Below, piece by piece: positions 1 through 4,891 of a DNA stretch of 20,152 nucleotides. A program made the position numbers and the translations under genes. Source of the stretch: CAYTPE01 sp964439885 (GTDB lineage: Bacteria; Patescibacteriota; Patescibacteriia; Magasanikbacterales; GWA2-37-8); assembly GCA_964439885.1 (NCBI GenBank), contig CAYTPE010000014.1:1-20152 (forward strand). The letters run 5' to 3'. The notes below the pieces were generated by a model. The model worked only from the letters and a program-made list of their open reading frames with translations, ran no database searches and was not told the origin of the DNA. Position 1 is the first letter of the stretch. Every line of letters begins with the position of its first letter.

Positions 1-1
1 G

Positions 2-40
2 GTGAATGCGGATGCGGGGATAGTGGAGGTTTTAAGTTAA
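2..40 (+). CDS. C-terminal end of an upstream gene, possibly a PEP-utilising mobile (swivelling phosphohistidine) domain protein; partial
   Basis: An open frame enters from the left edge, reads VNADAGIVEVLS and stops at TAA 38-40. The pattern V-x-DA-x-GIV-x-x-L resembles the last strand of the PEP-utilising enzyme mobile domain, the swivelling His domain of PEP synthase and PPDK. The next gene is a stand-alone PPDK N-terminal ATP-binding domain, which is the natural partner. Only 12 residues are visible, so the assignment relies mainly on context. The competing frame 1 (GECGCGDSGG...) stays open to TGA at 100-102 but runs into the palindromic repeat and looks less protein-like. Confidence 0.4.
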   Translation: MNADAGIVEVLS

Positions 41-58
41 TTTTCGCAACCGTCATTT

Positions 59-131
59 GTCATTCAGAGCTAAGCGACGAATCCCTTCGTTCGTTGATGT
101 GAGAGGGATCCTTCGTTACACTCAGGATGAC
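59..131. repeat. Palindromic repeat pair (GTCATTC ... GGATGAC), copy R1
   Basis: The element begins GTCATTCAGAG and ends CTCAGGATGAC. Inside are GAATCCCT and AGGGATCC, so two head-to-head half-elements form an imperfect palindrome. The same termini and GGGATC core recur at 3077-3158, 3358-3398, 6803-6857, 6873-6904, 7219-7250 and 11796-11882. It lies between the presumed upstream gene and the PPDK_N gene. Confidence 0.85.
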
Positions 132-138
132 AATTTAA

Positions 139-178
139 AATCTGTGTAATCCTTTTACAATCAGTGTAATCTGTGTTA
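139..178. repeat. Short direct repeat of AATC(T/A)GTGTAATC type abutting a start codon
   Basis: AATCTGTGTAATC at 139-151 is followed by AATCAGTGTAATC at 160-172 and then TGTGTTATG. The start codon of the next gene is the last part of this repeat block. TACAAT (156-161) and TGTAAT (165-170) inside it resemble -10 boxes, but no convincing -35 is present. Confidence 0.55.
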
Positions 179-1260
179 TGTCTCACATCAAATTTTTTAA
201 AGACATCACTAAAGAAAGCGTTGCTGAAGCCGGTGGCAAAGGAGCCTCGCTCGGCGAGATGACGAACGCGAAAATTCCCGTACCGCCGGGCTTTGTGATA
301 CTCGCCAACGCATTCGACCGGTTCCTCGAAGAAGACACCGTTCTCAAAGAAGAAATTTCGGCGCGACTCAAAGAGGTGAATCCGGCTGATACCAATACTG
401 TTGATAAAGCGAGCAACGTGATTCGCGATGTGATTCACGATCACGCCATGCCGCAGGATCTGGCAGACGAAATTTTGGAAGCGTATGGCGAATTGAAGAA
501 GCAGGAATTAGGAATTAAGAATCAGGGAAGTGACTTGTATGTTGCCGTACGCTCCAGCGCGACGGCAGAAGATTCCAGTATTGCAAGTTGGGCAGGGGAG
601 CTCGAGACGTATTTGAATACCACTGAAGAAAATATTTTGGAGCGCGTGAAACGTTGTTGGTCGTCGCTGTTTACGCCGCGCGCGATTTTTTATCGTCATG
701 AAAAAAATCTTATCGACCACTATGTATCCGTCGCGGTCGTCATTCAGAAAATGGTGCAGTCGGAAATCTCTGGCATTGCCTTTACCGTGCACCCGGTTAC
801 CGAGGATCCGGACCAAATGATTATTGAAGCGGGCTATGGCCTCGGCGAAGCTGTGGTGAGCGGGCAGATTACACCGGATAGTTACGTGGTAAGCAAAAGT
901 GAGATGAGTATCGTGGATGTGAATGTGGCGACGCAGACGAGAAAGTTAGTGAAGTCCGTAAAGTCAGTAAAGTCGAAAGTTAAGAATGAAGAATTAAGAA
1001 TGAAGAATGATGAATCAACTAGCAATGTAACAATAGAACAATGTAACAATGAACCAGACGATACGTCGAACGAATGGGTAGAGCTGCACGAAAGCGAAGG
1101 GAGTAAACAAAAACTTGCCGGCAAACACATCATCGAAGCTGCTACGCTCTTCAAACATATCGAAGAGCATTATGGCTTCCCATGTGATATTGAGTGGGCG
1201 ATGGAAGGTGGCAAGCTCTACATTACCCAGAGTCGACCGATTACGACGTTGAAGAAATGA
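178..1260 (+). CDS. Stand-alone PEP synthase/PPDK-type ATP-binding domain protein (PPDK_N)
   Basis: The 360-residue protein covers only the N-terminal ATP-grasp-like domain of phosphoenolpyruvate synthase and pyruvate phosphate dikinase. Visible landmarks are GGKGASLGEM (about residues 19-28), VAVRSSATAED (122-132), GIAFTVHPVT (about 199-208), GLGEAVVSG and a terminal LYITQSRPIT, the usual end of this domain. Full-length PpsA is about 800 residues, so the mobile His domain and PEP-binding barrel are absent. The preceding gene may supply the His domain. In the family this domain transfers phosphate from ATP to a histidine; the acceptor here is unknown. Two lysine/asparagine-rich stretches (about residues 108-118 and 257-295) are translations of simple repeats and look inserted. 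There is no Shine-Dalgarno; the start is the first ATG. The gene stops with TGA just before the assembly gap. Confidence 0.85.
   Translation: MSHIKFFKDITKESVAEAGGKGASLGEMTNAKIPVPPGFVILANAFDRFLEEDTVLKEEISARLKEVNPADTNTVDKASNVIRDVIHDHAMPQDLADEILEAYGELKKQELGIKNQGSDLYVAVRSSATAEDSSIASWAGELETYLNTTEENILERVKRCWSSLFTPRAIFYRHEKNLIDHYVSVAVVIQKMVQSEISGIAFTVHPVTEDPDQMIIEAGYGLGEAVVSGQITPDSYVVSKSEMSIVDVNVATQTRKLVKSVKSVKSKVKNEELRMKNDESTSNVTIEQCNNEPDDTSNEWVELHESEGSKQKLAGKHIIEAATLFKHIEEHYGFPCDIEWAMEGGKLYITQSRPITTLKK
505..534. repeat. In-frame simple repeat (GGAATTA type) inside the PPDK_N gene
   Basis: GGAATTAGGAATTAAGAATCAGGG is a short A/T-rich direct repeat translating to QELGIKNQG. It sits just before the conserved VAVRSSATAED motif, where family members vary in length. 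It resembles the GAATTAAGAATGAAG tract at 983-1016. Confidence 0.6.
947..1060. repeat. Three concatenated simple repeats inserted in frame in the PPDK_N gene
   Basis: Three different simple repeats follow one another: (GTAAAGTCA)-like at 950-974, (GAATTAAGAATGAA)-like at 981-1016 and (AACAATGTAACAATAG)-like at 1022-1054. Together they encode about 38 low-complexity residues between the ATP-binding core and the conserved C-terminal QSRPIT end. TAA triplets occur in the other frames, yet the gene's frame stays open. Confidence 0.8.
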
Positions 1261-1273
1261 GTGTAACGTATCT

Positions 1274-1373
1274 NNNNNNNNNNNNNNNNNNNNNNNNNNN
1301 NNNNNNNNNNNNNNNNNNNNNNNNNNNNNNNNNNNNNNNNNNNNNNNNNNNNNNNNNNNNNNNNNNNNNNNNN
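1274..1373. other. Assembly gap of 100 N
   Basis: Exactly 100 undetermined bases, the conventional filler for a scaffold gap of unknown size. The base context on both sides (GTATCT before, AGTATCT after) is the same 7-bp tandem repeat, so the repeat array itself probably broke the assembly. The true length and any gene inside are unknown. Confidence 0.98.
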
Positions 1374-1437
1374 AGTATCTAGTATCTAGTATCTAGTATC
1401 TAGTATCTAGTATCTAGTATCTAGTATCTAGTATCAT
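1374..1437. repeat. Tandem 7-bp array (AGTATCT)n
   Basis: About 8.9 perfect copies of AGTATCT run from the gap edge and end in GTATCATA. A sister array of GTATCTC units, also ending GTATCATA, lies at 15031-15087. The stretch 1261-1666 has no gene: it holds the gap, this array, about 70 bp without recognisable features (1438-1511), and the promoter and leader of the next gene. Confidence 0.97.
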
Positions 1438-1511
1438 ATCTCCCTATGAGGGGGTCGCAAAACAAGGTTGATGAGTTACATTTATGTTATGCATTCCACA
1501 CGCTCCCACCC

Positions 1512-1540
1512 TTGACAAACTCGCCTTTTTCTGGTAAACT
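1512..1540 (+). promoter_or_regulatory. Sigma70-type promoter for the CxxC zinc-ribbon gene
   Basis: TTGACA (1512-1517) and TAAACT (1535-1540) are separated by 17 bp. The -35 is a perfect consensus. Transcription should start near 1547, leaving a leader of about 120 nt before the ATG at 1667. Confidence 0.85.
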
Positions 1541-1546
1541 AAACTC

Positions 1547-1666
1547 TAACTTGGGTAACACTTCGTTCCCAGAATAAAGTCGCGTAAAGCTCCTGACGGA
1601 GCCACGCGACAAGGTCGTTTAAAAAATCTCAAACAACATTTTGGGAACAAAACAAGCAACATTACT
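1547..1666 (+). promoter_or_regulatory. Structured 5' leader with two mutually exclusive pairings
   Basis: GTTCCCA (1565-1571) can pair locally with TGGGTAAC (1552-1559, one bulged T, 5-nt loop) or over a distance with TGGGAAC (1642-1648). Between them is a strong hairpin: GTCGCGT (1579-1585) with ACGCGAC (1604-1610), then GCTCC (1589-1593) with GGAGC (1598-1602) and a TGAC loop. Alternative pairing of one strand with two partners is the hallmark of a switch. No known riboswitch class was recognised. No Shine-Dalgarno precedes the ATG. Confidence 0.55.
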
Positions 1667-1990
1667 ATGGCTTTTGGAACCGACAGGCAAATGTACGATG
1701 TTGATCTCACCTGCGCTAAGTGCGGTGCTCACATCTCTCAGTTGCCATTCCAACCATCTGGTGATCGCCCTGTATACTGCTCAGACTGCAACCGTGCTTT
1801 CCGCCAATCTCGCGGAACAGGCATGGGTGGCGGTATGGGTCGTGGCCCTCGCGCTCCTCGTCAGATGTTCCAGGTGAATCTCACCTGTGCCAGTTGTGGT
1901 GCAGCTATCACTGAGCTTCCATTCCAACCGAGTGGAGACAAGCCAGTATACTGCAAGAGCTGTCTCATGGCTCGCCGCAACGCTGCATAA
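1667..1990 (+). CDS. Tandem CxxC zinc-ribbon-like small protein with Gly/Arg-rich linker
   Basis: The 107-residue protein consists of two near-identical modules. Each has CxxCG, then a PFQPSGD(R/K)PVYC segment and a second CxxC pair (TCAKCG...YCSDC and TCASCG...YCKSC). Four cysteines per module suggest one structural zinc each. The modules are joined by an Arg/Gly/Met-rich linker (about residues 46-66, GTGMGGGMGRGPRAPR) resembling RGG-type RNA-binding linkers. Single-module proteins of this kind are, as I recall, common in CPR bacteria, but their function is unknown to me. A strong dedicated promoter, a folded leader and its own terminator point to an abundant, independently regulated protein. 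Nucleic-acid binding is inferred. Confidence 0.8.
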   Translation: MAFGTDRQMYDVDLTCAKCGAHISQLPFQPSGDRPVYCSDCNRAFRQSRGTGMGGGMGRGPRAPRQMFQVNLTCASCGAAITELPFQPSGDKPVYCKSCLMARRNAA

Positions 1991-2011
1991 GAATTTGGAT
2001 TTTCCATTTTC

Positions 2012-2046
2012 AAAAAAAGCCCTGTAGTGCAAACTGCGGGGTTTTT
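2012..2046 (+). terminator. Rho-independent terminator of the zinc-ribbon gene
   Basis: CCCTGTAGT (2020-2028) pairs with ACTGCGGGG (2033-2041), two G-T pairs included, around a GCAA tetraloop. TTTTT follows and an A-tract (2012-2018) precedes it. Confidence 0.88.
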
Positions 2047-2048
2047 GT

Positions 2049-2140
2049 TTTGTAGCAGTATTAAGTATTTTGAATTATGTATTTTGTATAGGATGTGGCT
2101 TAAAATACGTATACGAGATACTATATACTGTATACAAAAG
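2049..2140. repeat. AT-rich degenerate repeat tract
   Basis: Short reiterations of AGTAT/GTATTTTG-like words are followed by GTATAC (2109-2114) and GTATAC (2130-2135) enclosing GAGATACTATATACT. On the minus strand this reads AGTATCTCGTATAC, which combines the two heptamer units found at 1374 and 15031. It is probably a decayed relative of those arrays. Confidence 0.45.
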
Positions 2141-2143
2141 TGC

Positions 2144-2172
2144 TTGATACTTTCTTCCTTTTAGGCTAAAAT
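2144..2172 (+). promoter_or_regulatory. Sigma70-type promoter of mnmA, near-leaderless
   Basis: TTGATA (2144-2149) and TAAAAT (2167-2172) are separated by 17 bp. The ATG at 2181 begins only 8 nt after the -10 box, so the transcript should start at or within a base or two of the start codon. Confidence 0.85.
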
Positions 2173-2180
2173 ACGGAACT

Positions 2181-3503
2181 ATGAAAAAAGAGAACATGCG
2201 CATAAAAGTACTCGTCGCCCTCTCCGGCGGAGTCGACAGTAGCGTCGCCGCCGCTCTTTTGGTTAAGCAGGGATACGATGTATCTGCGGCGTATATGGTG
2301 AATTACGATGATAAAAAAGAGCAATTAACAATGAACAATGAACAAGCGATTGCGAGCTGCTGGATTCCGGACTATCGCGATGCGGTACGTGTGGCGGCAC
2401 ATTTAAATATTCCCATTATCAAACTCGATTTTACCAAGGAGTATAAGGAAAAGGTGTTAGACTATATGTTCGCTGAGTACCGTGCCGGGCGCACGCCGAA
2501 TCCGGATGTTATGTGTAATAAATATATAAAGTTTGGAGTGTGGCTTGAGCACGCGCGAAAGCTGGGTTTTGATTATTTGGCGACAGGGCACTACGCTCGG
2601 CGCGAGCCGGGAATTTTCAATTTCCAATTTCCAATTTCCAAACAAAGCACAAATCAAAAATCTAAAATCAAAAATCTAAAATTGCTCGAAGCAAAAGATA
2701 AGAATAAGGATCAAACCTACTTTTTACACCAACTGAGTCAAGAGCAGTTGGCTCGTACCATGTTTCCTATCGGTGACTACACGAAACCCGAGGTGCGCAA
2801 ACTCGCGCAAAAATTTAAATTGCCAACCGCGGAAAAAGAAGAAAGCATGGGAATTTGTTTTGTAGGGGAGGTGCCGATGAAGGAATTTTTGGAGCAACGG
2901 ATTCCACCAAAACCAGGTAATATCATTTTGTCCTTATCAGCGAATGGTTTGTTGACCTCCCCTGCCCGAGGGGAGGTGGTCACCAAAGCGACCAGAGGGG
3001 TGGGAGAGTCGGTTGTGATTGGCACTCACGACGGCCTTGCTTTTTATACTATCGGTCAACGCCACTCGCTCAACGTGTCATCCCGACCGAGCGAGTCACG
3101 CGAGCGAGTGGAGGGATCCCCTGATTGTGCAGGCAGGCTCGATGTGGCTCGGGATGACAACCGACCACTATACGTTATTGATAAGAATATCAAAACTAAC
3201 GAGCTTGTGGTGGGTTACGAAGACGATCCGCTCTTGTATAAAAAAGAAATTTCCGTCACCGATGTGCATTGGGTACATGGTACTCCGCCACCTTTCCCGC
3301 TAAAGTGCGCAGTACGACTGCGTCATCGAGAGATATTGAAGAAATGTGTCGTCACGTGTCATTCCGAGCGGAGCGGAGCGGAGTCGAGGAATCCCTCCAC
3401 AGTCAACGTCACCTTTATCAAACCCGAGCGTGCCGTCACACCGGGCCAGTTTGCGGTTTTTTACAAAAACGGCGAATGCCTTGGCGGGGGAGTCATACAA
3501 TAA
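2181..3503 (+). CDS. mnmA: tRNA-specific 2-thiouridylase MnmA with five repeat-derived insertions
   Basis: MnmA activates the wobble uridine (U34) of Lys, Glu and Gln tRNAs with ATP and installs sulfur received as a persulfide. The PP-loop SGGVDSS is at residues 15-21. The first catalytic cysteine is C112 in NPDVMCNKYIKFG and the second C226 in ESMGICFVGE. The tRNA-binding hallmarks TGHYAR and YTIGQR are present. The protein has 440 residues against about 360 usually. The excess is accounted for by five stretches (about residues 45-57, 143-168, 251-279, 300-326, 391-408) that translate dispersed repeats; all active-site motifs survive. The ATG at 2181 is supported by the promoter immediately upstream. 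The stop lies 7 bp before the HD gene, suggesting co-transcription. Confidence 0.93.
   Translation: MKKENMRIKVLVALSGGVDSSVAAALLVKQGYDVSAAYMVNYDDKKEQLTMNNEQAIASCWIPDYRDAVRVAAHLNIPIIKLDFTKEYKEKVLDYMFAEYRAGRTPNPDVMCNKYIKFGVWLEHARKLGFDYLATGHYARREPGIFNFQFPISKQSTNQKSKIKNLKLLEAKDKNKDQTYFLHQLSQEQLARTMFPIGDYTKPEVRKLAQKFKLPTAEKEESMGICFVGEVPMKEFLEQRIPPKPGNIILSLSANGLLTSPARGEVVTKATRGVGESVVIGTHDGLAFYTIGQRHSLNVSSRPSESRERVEGSPDCAGRLDVARDDNRPLYVIDKNIKTNELVVGYEDDPLLYKKEISVTDVHWVHGTPPPFPLKCAVRLRHREILKKCVVTCHSERSGAESRNPSTVNVTFIKPERAVTPGQFAVFYKNGECLGGGVIQ
2313..2350. repeat. In-frame (CAATTAACAATGAA)-type insertion 1 in mnmA
   Basis: CAATTAACAATGAACAATGAAC is a simple direct repeat encoding part of KKEQLTMNNEQAIAS. 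It lies between the strand after the PP-loop and the CW-x-x-DYRDA segment. The related CAATTAAC word recurs (minus strand) in the intergenic spacer at 16908-16928. Confidence 0.75.
2610..2682. repeat. In-frame (AATTTCC)-type insertion 2 in mnmA
   Basis: Repeated AATTTCCAATTTCC units are followed by repeated AAATCAAAAATCTAAAATC units. They encode FNFQFPISKQ... and KSKIKNLK after TGHYARR. Family members have only a short loop here before the K-x-x-DQ(S/T)YFL motif. Confidence 0.85.
2946..3012. repeat. In-frame palindromic insertion 3 in mnmA (ACCTCCCCT/AGGGGAGGT)
   Basis: ACCTCCCCT (2955-2963) and AGGGGAGGT (2969-2977) form a perfect 9-bp stem over a 5-nt loop, followed by GTGGTCACCAAAGCGACC. 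It encodes about 29 residues between PGNII and IGTHDGLAFYTIGQR, positions that are nearly adjacent in ordinary MnmA. Confidence 0.85.
3077..3158. repeat. Palindromic repeat pair R2, in-frame insertion 4 in mnmA
   Basis: GTCATCCCGA at the left end and CTCGGGATGAC at the right, with GGAGGGATCCCC between, match the dispersed family. It encodes SRPSESRERVEGSPDC... between HSLNV and RPLYVIDKN, normally a very short link. It shares GGCAGGCTC with copy R4. Confidence 0.92.
3358..3398. repeat. Half-repeat R3, in-frame insertion 5 in mnmA
   Basis: GTCATTCCGAGC, three GGAGC reiterations and GAGGAATCCCTCC form one half-element of the dispersed family. It encodes CHSERSGAESRNPS near the C-terminus, before the conserved VTPGQFAVFY. 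Confidence 0.88.
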
Positions 3504-3510
3504 ACATTCT

Positions 3511-4848
3511 ATGTCTGAGTTTCCAGAACAACCAACGATCGCGCAGGAGCGAGGTGTGACTCATGAGGCAGACCAATTTTTTGCTGAGCGCGGTATCGAA
3601 TCTGCGCGTTCGCGTCGTGAACGAATTTTGTCGCATCTGCCCAGTGCAGGGCGAGAAAAAATTGAATCTGTTTTGCGTGACGTGGAACCGTCACTCGAAG
3701 CGTTCGAACGTGATATTCGCTCGCTCGCGCCCGTCAAGCGGCTGCAGTCGCTTATGCAGCTCGGTGGCAAAAATATTCAATTACGTCATGAGCGTGATGA
3801 GTCGGGTGGCGATATTATTATGCCCGCGTTTCATTCACGTTACGATCACAGTGAACTTGACGCGGAGCTGGCCAAAGTATTTGGTGCGCGTCTGGGGCTC
3901 GGCGCGCGCGAGATAAAAATTGCCATGCTTGGCGCGTGGTGGCACGATCTCGGCCATTCTGCTTTTAGCCACACGGGAGATGAATTGCTCATCGAAAATG
4001 GATGGCCGCCGCACGAGGCGCGCACCAGCACTATCATCGAAAATGATCATGAAATCGAGACATTCCTGAAAGCGCATTTTCCCGATGATGATGTAAACAC
4101 CGTTCGCGAAGAGATTTTACAGGTAACCAAAGAACGCGGGGCGCTCGGTAGTATGCAGAGCATGCTCGACACGCTATCATACTTGGTGGTGGATCGGGCC
4201 ATGATCTACCGAGAAGACAATTCGCCACTGGCGGCGAAGGTGCTCACCGACCTCGTCGGGTACGATGACACCAGTGGTCGGTTGGTATTTTCCAAAATCG
4301 ATAGCCTCGGTGACATGCTCGAACTACGCCTTCGGTGGATGCGAGAGCTCACCAATACGGCCAACAAACGAACTGACGAAGCGCTGCGAACGTTGCTCAA
4401 AATAGCTGTGGAAAAAAATATACTCACCTTAGACGACATTGCTTCGGGTACCGATGGAGTGATTAAGCTTCGCTTGAGTTTAGAAATGGAAAAATTGCCC
4501 GACGTGGCCGCGCTCTTTGGCCGCGCCGACCATGAGCCGCGCATGCTCCCGTATTTTAAGTTATATCACTTAGCGAACGGTCTGTACGATACTCGTGAGT
4601 GGGAAAAACGAATGTTTTCTACTGAGGAAGAAGCGCGCGAGTTTGTTCACTCACTCAAGAGCGGCACGAGTGAGTCCGATACGGTGCGCGCCGAGCAGGT
4701 TGTCATTTTGCGTCCATACGATTATACTAAGAAGCGCATTCCGGTATTGGTGGAAGAAGAGGGTAATCGTACCCCTGCCACCGTGATGCCAGCAAACGCG
4801 GAGCTGCACGAAGACGATACCAAGTTTTTTGTGTATATACCGCGATAG
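3511..4848 (+). CDS. HD-domain phosphohydrolase, dGTPase/SAMHD1-like
   Basis: The 445-residue protein has the metal-binding set of HD hydrolases: H113 in RYDHSEL, H145-D146 in WWHDLGHSAFSH and D228 in YLVVDRAMI. The HDLGHxxFSH signature is typical of the COG1078/SAMHD1-like branch that hydrolyses dNTPs or related phosphoesters. The exact substrate is not readable from sequence. The roughly 100 residues before the domain are charged and probably helical; no membrane segment is visible. The ATG at 3511 is chosen 7 bp after mnmA. The frame is open upstream to 3346, but that part overlaps mnmA and translates its repeat insertion. It is probably transcribed from the mnmA promoter. Confidence 0.82.
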   Translation: MSEFPEQPTIAQERGVTHEADQFFAERGIESARSRRERILSHLPSAGREKIESVLRDVEPSLEAFERDIRSLAPVKRLQSLMQLGGKNIQLRHERDESGGDIIMPAFHSRYDHSELDAELAKVFGARLGLGAREIKIAMLGAWWHDLGHSAFSHTGDELLIENGWPPHEARTSTIIENDHEIETFLKAHFPDDDVNTVREEILQVTKERGALGSMQSMLDTLSYLVVDRAMIYREDNSPLAAKVLTDLVGYDDTSGRLVFSKIDSLGDMLELRLRWMRELTNTANKRTDEALRTLLKIAVEKNILTLDDIASGTDGVIKLRLSLEMEKLPDVAALFGRADHEPRMLPYFKLYHLANGLYDTREWEKRMFSTEEEAREFVHSLKSGTSESDTVRAEQVVILRPYDYTKKRIPVLVEEEGNRTPATVMPANAELHEDDTKFFVYIPR

Positions 4849-4891
4849 CATCCTTTGTTTCACTTTCCTTTACTTTTTAATTTGACTGTTT

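Noticed and set aside
882..1154. Minus-strand ORF of 90 codons over the PPDK_N gene
   Set aside because: It is the reverse reading of repeat tracts and a conserved domain; the plus-strand frame is clearly the real one.
1374..1437. CRISPR array
   Set aside because: The units are only 7 bp and perfectly contiguous with no spacers; no cas gene is near. The same holds for 15031-15087.
3346..3510. Upstream extension of the HD-domain gene by 55 codons
   Set aside because: It overlaps the 3' part of mnmA in another frame and mostly translates repeat R3. The ATG at 3511 lies 7 bp after mnmA and opens a plausible protein.
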